In this document: positions 26,247-36,384 of the stretch, in pieces | Layout of the letters: each line of letters begins with the position of its first letter | Numbering within the stretch: the stretch's first letter is position 1 | Assembly: GCF_030295995.1 (NCBI RefSeq) | Contig: NZ_AP027365.1 | Location: 496,001-560,000, forward strand | Direction of reading: 5' to 3' | Length of the DNA: 64,000 nt | DNA from: Thalassotalea hakodatensis | Lineage (GTDB): Bacteria > Pseudomonadota > Gammaproteobacteria > Enterobacterales > Alteromonadaceae | Notes under the pieces: model-generated | Seen by the model: only the letters and a program-made list of their open reading frames with translations | Databases searched by the model: none | Told to the model about the DNA's origin: nothing | Position numbers and translations under genes: made by a program

Positions 26247-26702
26247 TTACTTTGTTTTCACAGGTGCAGCCGCTTGGTTGTCTACCTGAAACCCAAGTTG
26301 ACGGTATTGTTTAAAGCGCGCTCTAGCAAGCTCTTTCAATTTTTCGTCGTTGGGTACAAAATCGATAATGTTTGAATATTGTTGAGCAAAGTTTGGCACT
26401 GTACTCGTTAAATTAATTAATACTTGTCGTCTGTTTGTCGGTGCTTGCCAACTAATTTCTACGGCTGAACCATTTTTTTGTCCTTCACCAAGTAAGTTAT
26501 GAGGAACAAAGCTATTTGGATCAAAAGACCACAAAAGCTCATCAATGTGATGAGCTTGTTCTTGCGAGTCTGTATAAATGAATACACGCTGATTTTGTCG
26601 ATAAAAATTTGCTGCTTGAAAGCATGCATGTAAATTATCTAACGGTATGTTGTGTTTATCCTGCTCTTCTAACAGGTAAAACATGACATGTGTATTCATC
26701 AT
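26247..26702 (-). CDS. holC: DNA polymerase III chi subunit
   Basis: This 151-residue protein of the HolC family has H-V-M-F-Y-L-L-E at the N-terminus, R-V-F-I-Y-T-D-S, I-D-E-L-L-W-S-F-D-P-N-S-F-V-P-H and the C-terminal R-F-K-Q-Y-R-Q-L-G-F. Chi links the clamp-loader complex to SSB on the lagging strand. The position between pepA and valS is the standard gammaproteobacterial arrangement. Two ATG codons occur at 26702 and 26699; either could start translation. Confidence 0.93.
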   Translation of the reverse strand: MMNTHVMFYLLEEQDKHNIPLDNLHACFQAANFYRQNQRVFIYTDSQEQAHHIDELLWSFDPNSFVPHNLLGEGQKNGSAVEISWQAPTNRRQVLINLTSTVPNFAQQYSNIIDFVPNDEKLKELARARFKQYRQLGFQVDNQAAAPVKTK

Positions 26703-26708
26703 GTGCGC

Positions 26709-28217
26709 TTATTCACCTTGTTCTACACCAGATTTATTTAATAAAAATTGCGATAACATGCTAACAGGACGGCCCGTTGAGCCTTTATCTTTACCACCAC
26801 TACGCCAAGCTGTGCCGGCAATATCTAAATGTGCCCAGTGATATTTCTTAGTAAATCGCGACAAGAAACATGCTGCGGTAATGGTACCTGCTGCACGCCC
26901 ACCTAAGTTGGTGAAGTCAGCAAATGGGCTTTCTAGTTGTTCTTGATATTCTTCCCATAAGGGTAAACGCCAAGCACGGTCACCACTTTGATCTGACGCA
27001 TTGAGTAATTCATGTGCTAGAGGATTATGTGTACTTAACAACCCACTGGCATGTTTACCTAAAGCGACAACACAAGCACCGGTTAATGTAGCAACATCAA
27101 TCACGCAATCAGGGTCAAAGCGTTCAACATAGGTAAGTGCATCACATAATACTAAACGGCCTTCAGCATCAGTATTTAACACTTCAACGGTTTGACCAGA
27201 CATGGTGGTTAATATGTCGCCAGGGCGGTAAGCATTACTGCTTGGCATATTTTCACAGCCAGCAAGTACCCCAATAACATTGATAGGTAAGTTAAGTTCG
27301 GCTAAGGTATGCATCGCACCCAATACGCCTGCTGCTCCACCCATGTCGTACTTCATTTCATCCATGGCTTCGCCTGGCTTTATTGAAATACCACCACTAT
27401 CGAAGGTTAGCCCTTTGCCAACAAGTACAATGGGCTTGCTGTCTTTGTCACCACCTTGATAATGAATAATACTCATCATGGATTCATTGGCAGAGCCGCG
27501 CCCTACAGCAAGGTATGAGCCCATACCAAGTGCTTCCATTTGTGCTTCATCAACCACGTCAGTTGAGACGTTGTCGTATTCATTCGCTAAAATTTTAGCT
27601 TGCTCAGCAAGGTACGCAGGATTACAAATATTTGGCGGCATATTCGCCACATTCTTACAGGTATTAATGCCTTCTGCGACCGCTAAACCATGCGCTACTG
27701 CACGCTCACCTAAAGGTAACTCGCGTCTTGTTGGAACATTAAAAACGATTTTTCGAAGTGGTCTACGTGGTTCTTCTTTACGTGTTTTCAAGCTATCAAA
27801 ACTGTACAAGCAATCTTGTGTTGCTTCTACGGCTTGTCTTACTTTCCAATAATTATCACGGCCTTTCACATGAAGCTCTGTTAAGAAGCATACTGCTTCC
27901 ATTGAGCCTGTTTCGTTCAAGTTGTTTATGGTTTTACTGATAATTTGACGATATTGCCTTTCGTCAAGCTCGCGTTCTTTTCCGCAACCAACCAGTAATA
28001 CTCGTTCACTTAAAATATTAGGTACATGATGTAATAACAACATTTGACCTGATTTACCTTCTAAGTCACCTCGACGTAACAAATTACTAATGTAGCCTTC
28101 GCTGATTTCGTCCAGTTGTTCGGCAACAGCAGATAAACGTCTTGGTTCAAAAACGCCGACTACGATACAAGCACTGCGTTGTTTTTCTGGGCTGCCGCTT
28201 TTTACGCTAAATTCCAT
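26709..28217 (-). CDS. pepA: Leucyl aminopeptidase PepA (M17)
   Basis: This 502-residue M17 metallo-aminopeptidase has the signature [14 protein letters not shown] and the upstream metal/catalytic motif [16 protein letters not shown]. It cleaves N-terminal residues from peptides. In E. coli PepA also binds DNA as a XerCD accessory and as a carAB regulator, which cannot be inferred here. It is first gene of pepA-holC-valS and diverges from lptF over a 240-bp gap. Confidence 0.97.
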   Translation of the reverse strand: MEFSVKSGSPEKQRSACIVVGVFEPRRLSAVAEQLDEISEGYISNLLRRGDLEGKSGQMLLLHHVPNILSERVLLVGCGKERELDERQYRQIISKTINNLNETGSMEAVCFLTELHVKGRDNYWKVRQAVEATQDCLYSFDSLKTRKEEPRRPLRKIVFNVPTRRELPLGERAVAHGLAVAEGINTCKNVANMPPNICNPAYLAEQAKILANEYDNVSTDVVDEAQMEALGMGSYLAVGRGSANESMMSIIHYQGGDKDSKPIVLVGKGLTFDSGGISIKPGEAMDEMKYDMGGAAGVLGAMHTLAELNLPINVIGVLAGCENMPSSNAYRPGDILTTMSGQTVEVLNTDAEGRLVLCDALTYVERFDPDCVIDVATLTGACVVALGKHASGLLSTHNPLAHELLNASDQSGDRAWRLPLWEEYQEQLESPFADFTNLGGRAAGTITAACFLSRFTKKYHWAHLDIAGTAWRSGGKDKGSTGRPVSMLSQFLLNKSGVEQGE

Positions 28218-28457
28218 GGGCTCTCCTAGTTTGAGGTAAATCTGAACGTTTTTTAAAAAAAATTCAGTTTAACTTGCTTAAATCTACCATTAATAGATAA
28301 GCTTACTGTGATTTATTTTTCGCTAAAGGCTATAATTATAGCCTTATCCAGAAGCATTACCTAAAGGCTTTTGAATTATTTTAGTTATGAAAATGACAAG
28401 TTTACTTAAAAATTGTCATTATGTCAGAAAAAAACTAAGTTTTTGTAGGATCTCTTT

Positions 28458-29594
28458 GTGATCGTTTTTCGTTATTTATTAAAAGAAGTGGTTAAAACCC
28501 AACTCGCAGTATTTGTGGTGTTAATGACCATTTTTATCAGCCATAAATTTGTCAGAGTACTTGATGACGCCTCTGAAGGTGGTATTCCTGGCCAGTTAGT
28601 GATGGTGTTTATTGGTTTAAAAGCGCCCGACTTGGCAGGCACGATATTACCTTTAAGTTTCTTTTTAGGGATTTTGCTTGCTTATGGGCGCATTTATGCC
28701 GATAACGAAATGACCATTTTACATGCGACGGGCATAAGCGAGTGGTATGTAGTCAGGGTTACGCTTATTCTGGCTGTGATCACTGCGATATTTACAGGCT
28801 TGTTCACTTTATATTTATCACCGCTTGCTTCTGAATATGAGTATCAAGTCAAAGAAAAGCTTGCTGCTGATTCTGGACTAAGTGCATTAGTGGCTGGACG
28901 TTTTCAAACCACAGGTAATAAAAAAGCTGTGGTGTTTATTCACGGGAAAGATAGAGTGAGTAATACCTTAGAAAAAGTGTTTGTGGCACAGTTACCAAAT
29001 GAGAAATCAGGACAGAGTGAAATTATCAACTCAAGTTTAGTGTATGCAAAACAAGGTGAGGTAATAGAAGAATCGTCAGGCTCGCAACGTTTGATCCTAT
29101 CTGATGGCACGCGTTATCAAAATGATCCAAAGAACCAAGAATTCAGACAAGTTGCGTTTGGTAAATATTACATTCAAATTGAAGATCAAAAAATTGAACA
29201 TAAACGTAGAAAATTAAGTGCTATTCCCACACAACAATTGTTCAATGAAACATCGAGCGAATATCGCGCTGAAATTCATTGGCGAATAGCGTTCCCTTTA
29301 GCATGTATTATTTTAACCTTTGTTGCCGTACCGTTAAGTGTGGTAAACCCGCGACAAGGGAAGTTTGCCAAAATGTTCCCAGCTATCTTGCTGTTCTTGA
29401 GCTATCTATTGCTGTTAACGGCAATGCGAAGTGGTTTAGAAAAAGGCTCAATTCCGTTGCAGTTTGGTTTATGGCCCGTACATTTATCTGCGTTATTTGT
29501 TGGCTTTAGTCTATTAGCAAAAAGCCGAAGTACGGGGTTGAGGTTACGCTCTGTTTTACCGTTTTATGCCAAGAAAAAAGAGGCTAAAACATGA
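28458..29594 (+). CDS. lptF: LPS export ABC permease LptF
   Basis: This 378-residue YjgP/YjgQ family protein has membrane helices near residues 15-40, 55-75, 100-125 and a C-terminal set, with a periplasmic beta-jellyroll domain between. It forms the LptB2FG complex that extracts LPS from the inner membrane. The start codon is GTG at 28458, preceded by TAGGA. It overlaps lptG by ATGA. Confidence 0.95.
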   Translation: MIVFRYLLKEVVKTQLAVFVVLMTIFISHKFVRVLDDASEGGIPGQLVMVFIGLKAPDLAGTILPLSFFLGILLAYGRIYADNEMTILHATGISEWYVVRVTLILAVITAIFTGLFTLYLSPLASEYEYQVKEKLAADSGLSALVAGRFQTTGNKKAVVFIHGKDRVSNTLEKVFVAQLPNEKSGQSEIINSSLVYAKQGEVIEESSGSQRLILSDGTRYQNDPKNQEFRQVAFGKYYIQIEDQKIEHKRRKLSAIPTQQLFNETSSEYRAEIHWRIAFPLACIILTFVAVPLSVVNPRQGKFAKMFPAILLFLSYLLLLTAMRSGLEKGSIPLQFGLWPVHLSALFVGFSLLAKSRSTGLRLRSVLPFYAKKKEAKT

Positions 29595-30658
29595 AAATTT
29601 TAGATTTATATATTGCTAGAATTATTGCTTCCACTACCTTACTCACACTTGCGGTGTTTGTTAGCCTTAGCGGCATTATTAAATTTGTAGAACAAATGAG
29701 ATCGGTAGGCAAGGGCAGTTATGACTTATCACATGCGGCGCTTTATGTATTATACGCTGTGCCACGTGATGTCGAATTGTTTTTTCCAATGGCTGCATTA
29801 ATCGGCGGGTTAATTGGTATCGGTATGCTCGCCAGTAATTCTGAACTGGTGGTAATGCAAGCGTCGGGTTTATCGCGCTTAGATATTATTAAATCAGTGA
29901 TGAAGTCTGCTTCAATTCTTATTATATTGAGCATGGCAGTGGGTGAGTGGTTAGCGCCTGCTGGCGAAGCAGCCGCAAGACAAGTAAAAGCGCAAGCCAT
30001 TTCTGGAGGTAGCTTGATCTCTGCTAAAGGTGGCACTTGGGCAAAAGACGGAGATTATTTTGTTCATATCATGGAAGTGCAAGACACAGGCTCATTAAAG
30101 GGAATACAAATTTACCGTTTTGATCGTGATTTAAAGTTATCAAGCTGGCTGGCGGCGAGTTCTGCTGTATACCAAAAAGATGCGTGGCTATTAAGTGATG
30201 TGGTAGATACCTATATTCAAGATAAAGAAATTACCACAAAATCGTTACCTACCATGGCTTGGCAATCTACGTTAACGCCAGATAAACTCGGTGTGGTAAC
30301 GGTTAAGCCAGAATCATTATCGGTCAGAGGGTTATTAGATTATTTAGATTACCTTGCGGAAAATGACCAAGACTCAAGCCGTTATCAGCTTGCCTTTTGG
30401 CGAAAGTTGATACAGCCTGTAACGGTTGCGGTGATGTTATTGGTCGCACTATCTTTTATTTTTGGTCCATTGCGTTCAGTGTCAATGGGGGCAAGAATTA
30501 TGATGGGTATTGCTACGGGTATTTTGTTTTTTATTACGAATGAAGTATTAGGTTCGGTGAGCTTGGTGTATCAACTACCAGCGCTATTTGGTGCAGCAAT
30601 GCCTAGTGTGATTTTTACTGCCATTGCTTTATATTTTATTCGAAAGAAAGCGGGTTAA
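29591..30658 (+). CDS. lptG: LPS export ABC permease LptG
   Basis: This 355-residue YjgP/YjgQ family partner of LptF has the same layout of two helix sets around a periplasmic domain (for example F-V-E-Q-M-R-S-V-G-K-G-S-Y near residue 32, and F-G-P-L-R-S-V-S-M-G-A-R-I near 298). It begins inside the lptF stop codon. A hairpin terminator overlaps its stop codon. Confidence 0.95.
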   Translation: MKILDLYIARIIASTTLLTLAVFVSLSGIIKFVEQMRSVGKGSYDLSHAALYVLYAVPRDVELFFPMAALIGGLIGIGMLASNSELVVMQASGLSRLDIIKSVMKSASILIILSMAVGEWLAPAGEAAARQVKAQAISGGSLISAKGGTWAKDGDYFVHIMEVQDTGSLKGIQIYRFDRDLKLSSWLAASSAVYQKDAWLLSDVVDTYIQDKEITTKSLPTMAWQSTLTPDKLGVVTVKPESLSVRGLLDYLDYLAENDQDSSRYQLAFWRKLIQPVTVAVMLLVALSFIFGPLRSVSMGARIMMGIATGILFFITNEVLGSVSLVYQLPALFGAAMPSVIFTAIALYFIRKKAG

Positions 30659-30676
30659 TAACCATACTCCCGCTTT
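30647..30676. terminator. Bidirectional terminator between lptG and the RDD gene
   Basis: AAAGCGGG (30647-30654) pairs with CCCGCTTT (30669-30676) around a 14-nt loop that contains the lptG stop codon. The convergent RDD gene ends ten bases later, so both transcripts could end here. Confidence 0.65.
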
Positions 30677-30685
30677 AATATAAAA

Positions 30686-31189
30686 TTAAATTTTCGCCTT
30701 ATTCGCTGCCAGCGATAACACGACAATTTCTGTATTCGTTAATTTATCTTGTAAACTTAACTTGTGTTTCCATTCGATAAAAAGCCAAATATTGCCTAAC
30801 CCAAATAGGCTGTAGATAATTCTTATTAATCCTAGTTTCTTATTGATTAATTGCCCGTCTAAATGTTGTAGCCTTAAACGCCAGGCTTTCATTCCTAGGG
30901 TTTGACCGCTTCTTGCCCAGAAAAACAAAAAGAAATAAATAACCCAGAAAATGTTCCAGCCATATATGAGTGCGCTATAAAAGTATGATGACTGCTGCAC
31001 ATCAATTAAGTGTTGATGATCGTTCATGTTGACCAACCCGAGTGTTGCGCCAAGTTGAAATAAGCCAAAGCCTATTGCGCCGGCCACCATATAAACGGCA
31101 ATCGCTAATAGTGCGTCATAAATCCATGCGCCCAAACGGCGCATAAAACCAGCACGTGGAAAAGCGGTAAAATCTACTGAAGACATCAT
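30686..31189 (-). CDS. RDD family membrane protein
   Basis: This 167-residue integral membrane protein has the RDD-domain start A-G-F-M-R-R-L-G-A-W-I-Y-D-A-L-L-A (R-x-x-A-x-x-x-D pattern). Two more hydrophobic segments follow, with S-G-Q-T-L-G-M-K-A-W-R-L-R-L between them, a typical RDD feature. Members are implicated in ion or solute transport, but the substrate of this one is unknown. The start could be either of two adjacent ATG codons. Confidence 0.85.
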   Translation of the reverse strand: MMSSVDFTAFPRAGFMRRLGAWIYDALLAIAVYMVAGAIGFGLFQLGATLGLVNMNDHQHLIDVQQSSYFYSALIYGWNIFWVIYFFLFFWARSGQTLGMKAWRLRLQHLDGQLINKKLGLIRIIYSLFGLGNIWLFIEWKHKLSLQDKLTNTEIVVLSLAANKAKI

Positions 31190-31257
31190 GTTACTCTGTT
31201 TTTAAATGACGCGTCAGTGTAGCAGACTCTTTCTTACGACTTAATAGATTATCGGCG

Positions 31258-34200
31258 CTAACATGTGCCTTTTTCTTCACTCGGCTTAATTTTATATAAA
31301 GCGGCATAGAGTGCAGGCACAACTCCTAAGGTTAAAATAGTACCGATGCCTAAGCCAAAGGCGATAACATTCGCTAAACCATAAAATAGCGGGTCTTTAC
31401 TAATAATTAGCGGCATTAACCCCATTATGGTGGTAATAGTTGTCATGGCGATTGGACGTAGGCGCATCAAACAAGCATCGACAATTGCTTGAAACTCACT
31501 TTTACCTTGTGCTTGTTCAATATTTATTCGGTCAATGAGTACAATGGCATTATTAATAATAATACCGGCCAAACTATACAAGCCTAATGTCACCATAAAT
31601 CCAAACGGTGCTTGCATGATAAACAGTCCCATTACTGCGCCGACAAAAGATAACGGAATAGTTAAACAAATGATTAACGGCTTACGGTAGGAGTTAAATT
31701 GTGCGACTAATAAAATGATGATCACGCCTAATACAATCGGCATATTGGCACTTAATGATTTTTGCGCGGCAGCTGATTCTTTGATCACGCCGTCATATTC
31801 AATACGATGATTGACAGGTAAATCTTTTTTGAGCGCTTCAAGCTTGTCATCGATGCGTAATTTCAGGTCTTCCGCGGCCATCTTTGTATTGCGCGCTTCG
31901 ATGCTGATAGTGCGAAACATATCTTCATGATGGATCATGGAAAATTGATTTACTGGTTCAAAGTCAGCTACTTGAAATAACGGTATCGTGTTGCCGGTAG
32001 TATGTGAGTAAACATTAAGCGTACGTAACTTATCAATGTTTTTTCGTTCACCTTCTTGAGCGCGAAAAATAATAGGGATAATATCGTCACCTTCGCGGAA
32101 GTTGGTGATATGAGCACCAGAAAAATAGCTCTCTAATGCTTGCGCAATATCACTTGACGTTAATCCTGCTCTTTTAGCACGGTGTTGATCAACGTTTACT
32201 GCAATTTTGGTGATCAAGTTTTCCCAGTTATGTCGAACATTAATAGTATTGGGGGTATCGTGTAATAAGGTCATAATATCTTGTGCTTTTTTGTAAAGCA
32301 CATTCTTATCAGGGCCTTTTACTTGGATTTTTAAAATGGCGGAATCTGACGGACCCAAAAACATTTTTTTCACCCGTGCCGAGACATTAGGAAATGTTGA
32401 TTCAATGAGTGGATCTAAATCTTCTGTCACTGCTGTTATATTTGTATCTGGTTTTACGTTTAATACGATAAAACCTTTATTCTCTGCAGGGTCTTCAGGG
32501 TTGAGTGATAAAACAAACCTAGGACCACTAAAGCCAACATAGCCAGAATAGCTTTCAATGTAGTCAAATTGCTTTTTGTTTTCGTTAAACCAAGTAAACA
32601 GTTGTTGCATTTGACGATCAGTTTCCCGTGATGAAGTACCATTGGGTAAGTCGATATTAATCAATATTTGTGTGCGATCGGAATCCGGGAAAAACTGTTT
32701 TGCGGCAAATTGCATTGAAAATACCGCTGCAAAAAATAACACCACCATACCAGATAAAAACAAGGCTTTATGAGATAAAATCCATAACAATAGACGTTGG
32801 TAAGACTGGTAATATTTTCCTAACTGGCTATCGTTAGTTTTTGCAGGGCTGCCTTCTTTGTCTGACACCTTGATAAAGTAATAGCTTAAAATAGGGGTAA
32901 TTGTGAGCGCTAAAACCCAGCTGGCTAATAACGAAATTAAAATTACCAAGGAGATTGATCGGGTATATTCTCCCGCTACATGTTCGGCTAACATTAACGG
33001 CAAAAAGAACAAGATAGTAGTGGCAGATGAACTTAATAAAGGCAAGGCAAGCTCTTTGCAGCCTTGAACCATGGCATTATAACGTGAAGTATTATCTTCC
33101 AAACGTCGCTTAAAGTCTTCTGCTAATACAATGCCGTTATCCACTAATAGCCCAAGTGAAATAATCAATGTAGCTAAACTCATGCGTTCAAGTTTAATAC
33201 CGCTAAACTGCATAAAGGTTAAGGTAACTAGCATCACGCACGGCACAATAGTACCGACAATGAGCCCTGTTCTTACGCCTAAAAACAGGACAACAACGAC
33301 TAAAACAATAGCCAATGTTTGTAATACGCTAAACGACACCCCTTTTACTGTTTTATCAACTTGTTCTGCCTGGTGTGTGGCTATATTTAATTGATAACCA
33401 ATAGGTAAAGTGGCTTGAATTTCTTCAATTTGTGCAATTAAGCGTGGTGAGTACTCTAAAATGTTATAACCCGATAACATCGCAGTGGCAAAAAATATGG
33501 CCGGTTTACCGTTAAAATATGCCTGTTTATCCGGCGGATCAATATACCCTCGTTTTATGCTTACTATATCTTTTAGCGCAATAAAGTCTTCCGTGTTAGG
33601 TATAGAAATAAAGGTATTCGCAATATCATCAAGGGTGTTAAAATTACCCGTTGGTTCAATAATATAGCTTTTTGCACCTGTATCCACTTCGCCACCAGAG
33701 CGCACAATATTTTGATTTCTCAATTCATTCATCAGGGCTTGAGGAGAAATACCCAATTGTGATAATTTCGCGTTAGAAGTTTCGAGGTATATGCGCTCTG
33801 CTTGATACCCCAAAATATCAATTTTTTTAGTACCTTCAACACTATATAAGGTGTCACGTATATGTTGAGATATATCGTACATTTCAGCCATGGTGAAACC
33901 GTCAGCAGTGAGTGCTAGGGTAACTACCGATACATCACCAAATTGGTCATTCACATAGGGTGTTATTGTACCTTCAGGTAACTTACTTTGTGCAGCGGTG
34001 ACTTTATTGCGTAAATCTTGCCAAATATCATCTAAATTAAAAAAGCGGTCGTAAATCTTTACATGGATTGTAGATAAACCCGTGGATGAAGACGATTTTA
34101 TTTCTTTAACTTCAGGAATTTTACGAATTTCTTCCTCAAGTTTTTTCGTGATCAATTTTTCTACACGGTCAGGCGCCATACCTGGAAACTTAGTGGTTAC

Positions 34201-34338
34201 AATTGCTTCACGAATGGTAATGCTGGGGTCTTCTTGTGCTGGCAAAGTAAAATAAGCAAATATGCCATTTATCAGCATTAGCGCTGCAATTAAAAAAACA
34301 GTCTTACGATATTTAAAAGCCGTTGCAGTAATATTCAT
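31258..34338 (-). CDS. RND efflux transporter permease (HAE/AcrB superfamily)
   Basis: This 1026-residue inner-membrane pump has two repeats of one plus five helices and two large periplasmic domains, as in AcrB-type proteins. The proton-relay segment in helix 4 reads L-G-L-L-V-D-N-G-I-V-L-A-E-D, so the second Asp of the classical DD pair is Asn, as in several divergent RND branches. The N-terminus F-K-Y-R-K-T-V-F-L and P-A-Q-E-D-P-S-I are family-like. It is encoded 11 bp after its membrane fusion protein. No outer-membrane factor is adjacent, so a TolC encoded elsewhere would be needed. The substrate is unknown. Confidence 0.92.
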   Translation of the reverse strand: MNITATAFKYRKTVFLIAALMLINGIFAYFTLPAQEDPSITIREAIVTTKFPGMAPDRVEKLITKKLEEEIRKIPEVKEIKSSSSTGLSTIHVKIYDRFFNLDDIWQDLRNKVTAAQSKLPEGTITPYVNDQFGDVSVVTLALTADGFTMAEMYDISQHIRDTLYSVEGTKKIDILGYQAERIYLETSNAKLSQLGISPQALMNELRNQNIVRSGGEVDTGAKSYIIEPTGNFNTLDDIANTFISIPNTEDFIALKDIVSIKRGYIDPPDKQAYFNGKPAIFFATAMLSGYNILEYSPRLIAQIEEIQATLPIGYQLNIATHQAEQVDKTVKGVSFSVLQTLAIVLVVVVLFLGVRTGLIVGTIVPCVMLVTLTFMQFSGIKLERMSLATLIISLGLLVDNGIVLAEDFKRRLEDNTSRYNAMVQGCKELALPLLSSSATTILFFLPLMLAEHVAGEYTRSISLVILISLLASWVLALTITPILSYYFIKVSDKEGSPAKTNDSQLGKYYQSYQRLLLWILSHKALFLSGMVVLFFAAVFSMQFAAKQFFPDSDRTQILINIDLPNGTSSRETDRQMQQLFTWFNENKKQFDYIESYSGYVGFSGPRFVLSLNPEDPAENKGFIVLNVKPDTNITAVTEDLDPLIESTFPNVSARVKKMFLGPSDSAILKIQVKGPDKNVLYKKAQDIMTLLHDTPNTINVRHNWENLITKIAVNVDQHRAKRAGLTSSDIAQALESYFSGAHITNFREGDDIIPIIFRAQEGERKNIDKLRTLNVYSHTTGNTIPLFQVADFEPVNQFSMIHHEDMFRTISIEARNTKMAAEDLKLRIDDKLEALKKDLPVNHRIEYDGVIKESAAAQKSLSANMPIVLGVIIILLVAQFNSYRKPLIICLTIPLSFVGAVMGLFIMQAPFGFMVTLGLYSLAGIIINNAIVLIDRINIEQAQGKSEFQAIVDACLMRLRPIAMTTITTIMGLMPLIISKDPLFYGLANVIAFGLGIGTILTLGVVPALYAALYKIKPSEEKGTC

Positions 34339-34349
34339 TGATAAAACCC

Positions 34350-35450
34350 TTAATTAAAACGTTGGGTTTGTTGATCTAAAAGCGTCACTTGTTGACCATC
34401 TCGTAAAAAGGCAATGCCGGCCGTAGCGATAATTTCACCGTCTTTTAAGCCTTCTGATAAAATGATCTCGTTATTAATCACATTCTCTGCATGTACATAA
34501 CGCTTATTCAGTGTTTTTGAGGTTGTGTTGTAAACAAATACATAGGATTTTTGTTCTAAATCTGCGCCAATTGCTGTAGCAGGTATTCGAATTGCAGGCC
34601 CTGAATACCCTGATTGCTCACTATTCTTATAAGTGAAAGAGACTTCTGCTGTCATGCCAGCTCTTAATGCATCATGGTTGTCATTTAACACAACCGTTAA
34701 CGGAAAAGCATTAGCTGACTGTGCTCTGGTACCAATTTCAGTGATGTGTCCTTTCATCACGACTTGATTTAGCACGGGAAAAGTGACATTCAATGCTGTG
34801 TTTTTTGATAATTCTCTTATCAATGTTTCAGGTACCATCACATGTACTTCTAAACCATGTTCACCTTCAATTTCAAAAATAGGTTGTCCTTGAGATATTT
34901 GCTGGGAAGGCTCAATTAATCGCTTGGTAATAACACCGTCGTAGGGGGCTAGCAATATGCTGTCCTGTTGGTTTTTATTGGCAATATCCACTTGTGCTTG
35001 AGCAACCGCTACTGCACTTTTAGTAGAATTGAAAGCTGCCTTGGCATTATCAAAATCTGATTGTGAGACTAATTGTTGTTTGATCAATTTTTTAAATCGA
35101 TTGTAGGTGCTTTCTGCTTCTGAAAAGCTTGCTTTTACTTGCTGAAGGTTAGCATGTGCTGATTGCACACTGAGATTAAAACTGCGTTGATTTAATTGCG
35201 CAAGTCGTTGACCTTTTTGTACCGTGTCCCCTAAATTGACCGGTACATCTTCTACCTTACCTGCTACTTCAAAGCTCAATGTCGCCGTTTCAACAGGGGC
35301 GATAATACCTGATAGGGTACGCACTTGTTCCATAGGAGATAGCGTGACTTTCTGCCAAGCGATGGGCCTAATCATTGGATCTTTTTTAGGTGAATTATCT
35401 GAACAAGCGATCAGAGAGAAAAGAAAAAAAACATAAAAAATATTACGCAT
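34350..35450 (-). CDS. RND efflux periplasmic adaptor (membrane fusion protein), lipoprotein
   Basis: The protein has about 366 residues. The N-terminus F-Y-V-F-F-L-F-S-L-I-A-C-S gives a lipobox with Cys about 16 residues after the chosen start. The adaptor pattern follows: biotinyl-lipoyl halves (V-E-D-V-P-V-N-L-G-D-T-V-Q-K-G-Q and D-S-I-L-L-A-P-Y-D-G-V-I-T), a coiled-coil hairpin between them (about 85-160) and beta-barrel domains after. It connects the RND pump to an outer-membrane channel. The frame extends to 35471, but the later start fits the signal peptide. Confidence 0.92.
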   Translation of the reverse strand: MRNIFYVFFLFSLIACSDNSPKKDPMIRPIAWQKVTLSPMEQVRTLSGIIAPVETATLSFEVAGKVEDVPVNLGDTVQKGQRLAQLNQRSFNLSVQSAHANLQQVKASFSEAESTYNRFKKLIKQQLVSQSDFDNAKAAFNSTKSAVAVAQAQVDIANKNQQDSILLAPYDGVITKRLIEPSQQISQGQPIFEIEGEHGLEVHVMVPETLIRELSKNTALNVTFPVLNQVVMKGHITEIGTRAQSANAFPLTVVLNDNHDALRAGMTAEVSFTYKNSEQSGYSGPAIRIPATAIGADLEQKSYVFVYNTTSKTLNKRYVHAENVINNEIILSEGLKDGEIIATAGIAFLRDGQQVTLLDQQTQRFN

Positions 35451-35524
35451 TGCAGACGTCCATATAAACAATTAATCAATAAAGCGTAGCCTACATTCAT
35501 AAAAGAATACATATAGATATGAAA

Positions 35525-35567
35525 TGGTACTACTAAGTACCAGATAGTGTGGTACTATCTAGTACCA
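35525..35567. promoter_or_regulatory. Two tandem TetR-type operators
   Basis: Two 18-bp palindromes share 7-bp perfect arms: TGGTACT-N4-AGTACCA at 35525-35542 and again at 35550-35567, 25 bp apart centre to centre. They lie between the divergent adaptor/RND operon and the TetR gene, the usual place for a repressor that controls both. The second site would lie inside the coding frame if the GTG at 35549 were the start, so translation must begin later. Confidence 0.8.
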
Positions 35568-35593
35568 AAGTCAATAAGAAATATTTAGTGGGT

Positions 35594-36214
35594 ATGCAAG
35601 CAGAGTTAATATTATCGCAAAAAACGTTATCTGAACGCGGAAAAAAAATTTTAGATGCAGCACAGCAATTGTTTCTGGAACATGGTTATGACAATACATC
35701 ACTTGAAATGATCATTAGTGAGGCTGGCGGTTCAAGGCGTAATATTTATAGTGAATTTGGTAATAAAGAAGGGCTATTGATTGCGGTGATCAAAGAGCAT
35801 ATCGCCGCACAAGTATCATTATTAGTTGATATTGATTATGACTTACCGCCAGAAGAGGCGTTGACCAAGGTATGTTGTCGATTTATGGATGGCTTTTTGT
35901 CTGAAACCGTGATTAAACTTTTCCGTTTAGTGATTAATATTGTGCCAACCCTACCACAACTGGGCGAACTCATTTTTCATTATGGACCACTTACAGGTTG
36001 CCGACCGATTAGTGATTATTTAGCTTACTTGAATAAGCAAGGTGTATTATTAATAGACGATAGCGAGTTTGCTGCGCATTTATTAATTGAAATGATCAAA
36101 TCTCGCTTACATGTTCAAGCGTTATTATTACCAAATAACCCGCCAACGAAAGCTGAAATATCAGCGCACGTTCGTCAAGCAGTACCAGTATTTTTACGCG
36201 CTTATAAAGTTTAA
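35594..36214 (+). CDS. TetR family transcriptional regulator of the efflux genes
   Basis: This 206-residue regulator starts with L-S-E-R-G-K-K-I-L-D-A-A-Q-Q-L-F and has the TetR helix-turn-helix in Y-D-N-T-S-L-E-M-I-I-S-E-A-G-G-S-R-R-N-I-Y (about residues 31-51) followed by F-G-N-K-E-G-L-L. The C-terminal ligand domain resembles AcrR/TetR_C types. The ATG at 35594 gives a normal N-terminus just past the operators. It is divergent from the adaptor and RND genes and most probably represses them and itself. Confidence 0.9.
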   Translation: MQAELILSQKTLSERGKKILDAAQQLFLEHGYDNTSLEMIISEAGGSRRNIYSEFGNKEGLLIAVIKEHIAAQVSLLVDIDYDLPPEEALTKVCCRFMDGFLSETVIKLFRLVINIVPTLPQLGELIFHYGPLTGCRPISDYLAYLNKQGVLLIDDSEFAAHLLIEMIKSRLHVQALLLPNNPPTKAEISAHVRQAVPVFLRAYKV

Positions 36215-36346
36215 TCTGTACGATAATTAAAGTGTTGTACAAATTAACAACAAATAATACCTATCAAATGAAAAAGCGGTTGCCAACATCAAGTAATCTC
36301 GTATAATGCCAGCCACTTCAACAAGAAATTGTTAAGTCACTGTGTC
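36215..36346. other. Region between the TetR gene and the tRNA-Leu cluster
   Basis: The stretch holds no gene. Together with 36385-36578 it forms the 5' flank of the tRNA genes. The latter contains a repeated TTGCAAAG motif (near 36435-36460) and part of the duplicated block that starts at 36537. A tRNA promoter is expected there but was not assigned. Confidence 0.4.
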
Positions 36347-36384
36347 GCCGGAGTTGAAATAGGTAGACACGACGGATTCAAAAT
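36347..36384 (+). pseudogene. 5' half of a tRNA-Leu (remnant)
   Basis: GCCGGAGTTGAAATAGGTAG followed by ACACGACGGATTCAAAAT matches the acceptor, D-arm and anticodon-loop part of the tRNA-Leu(CAA) genes downstream. It lacks two bases of the D region. After the anticodon loop no matching 3' stem, variable arm or T-loop (GTTCGAGTCC) follows, so it cannot fold as a tRNA. Confidence 0.6.

Noticed and set aside
35549-35593. GTG start for the TetR gene
   Set aside because: The codon lies within the second operator palindrome; the ATG at 35594 gives the usual TetR N-terminus.
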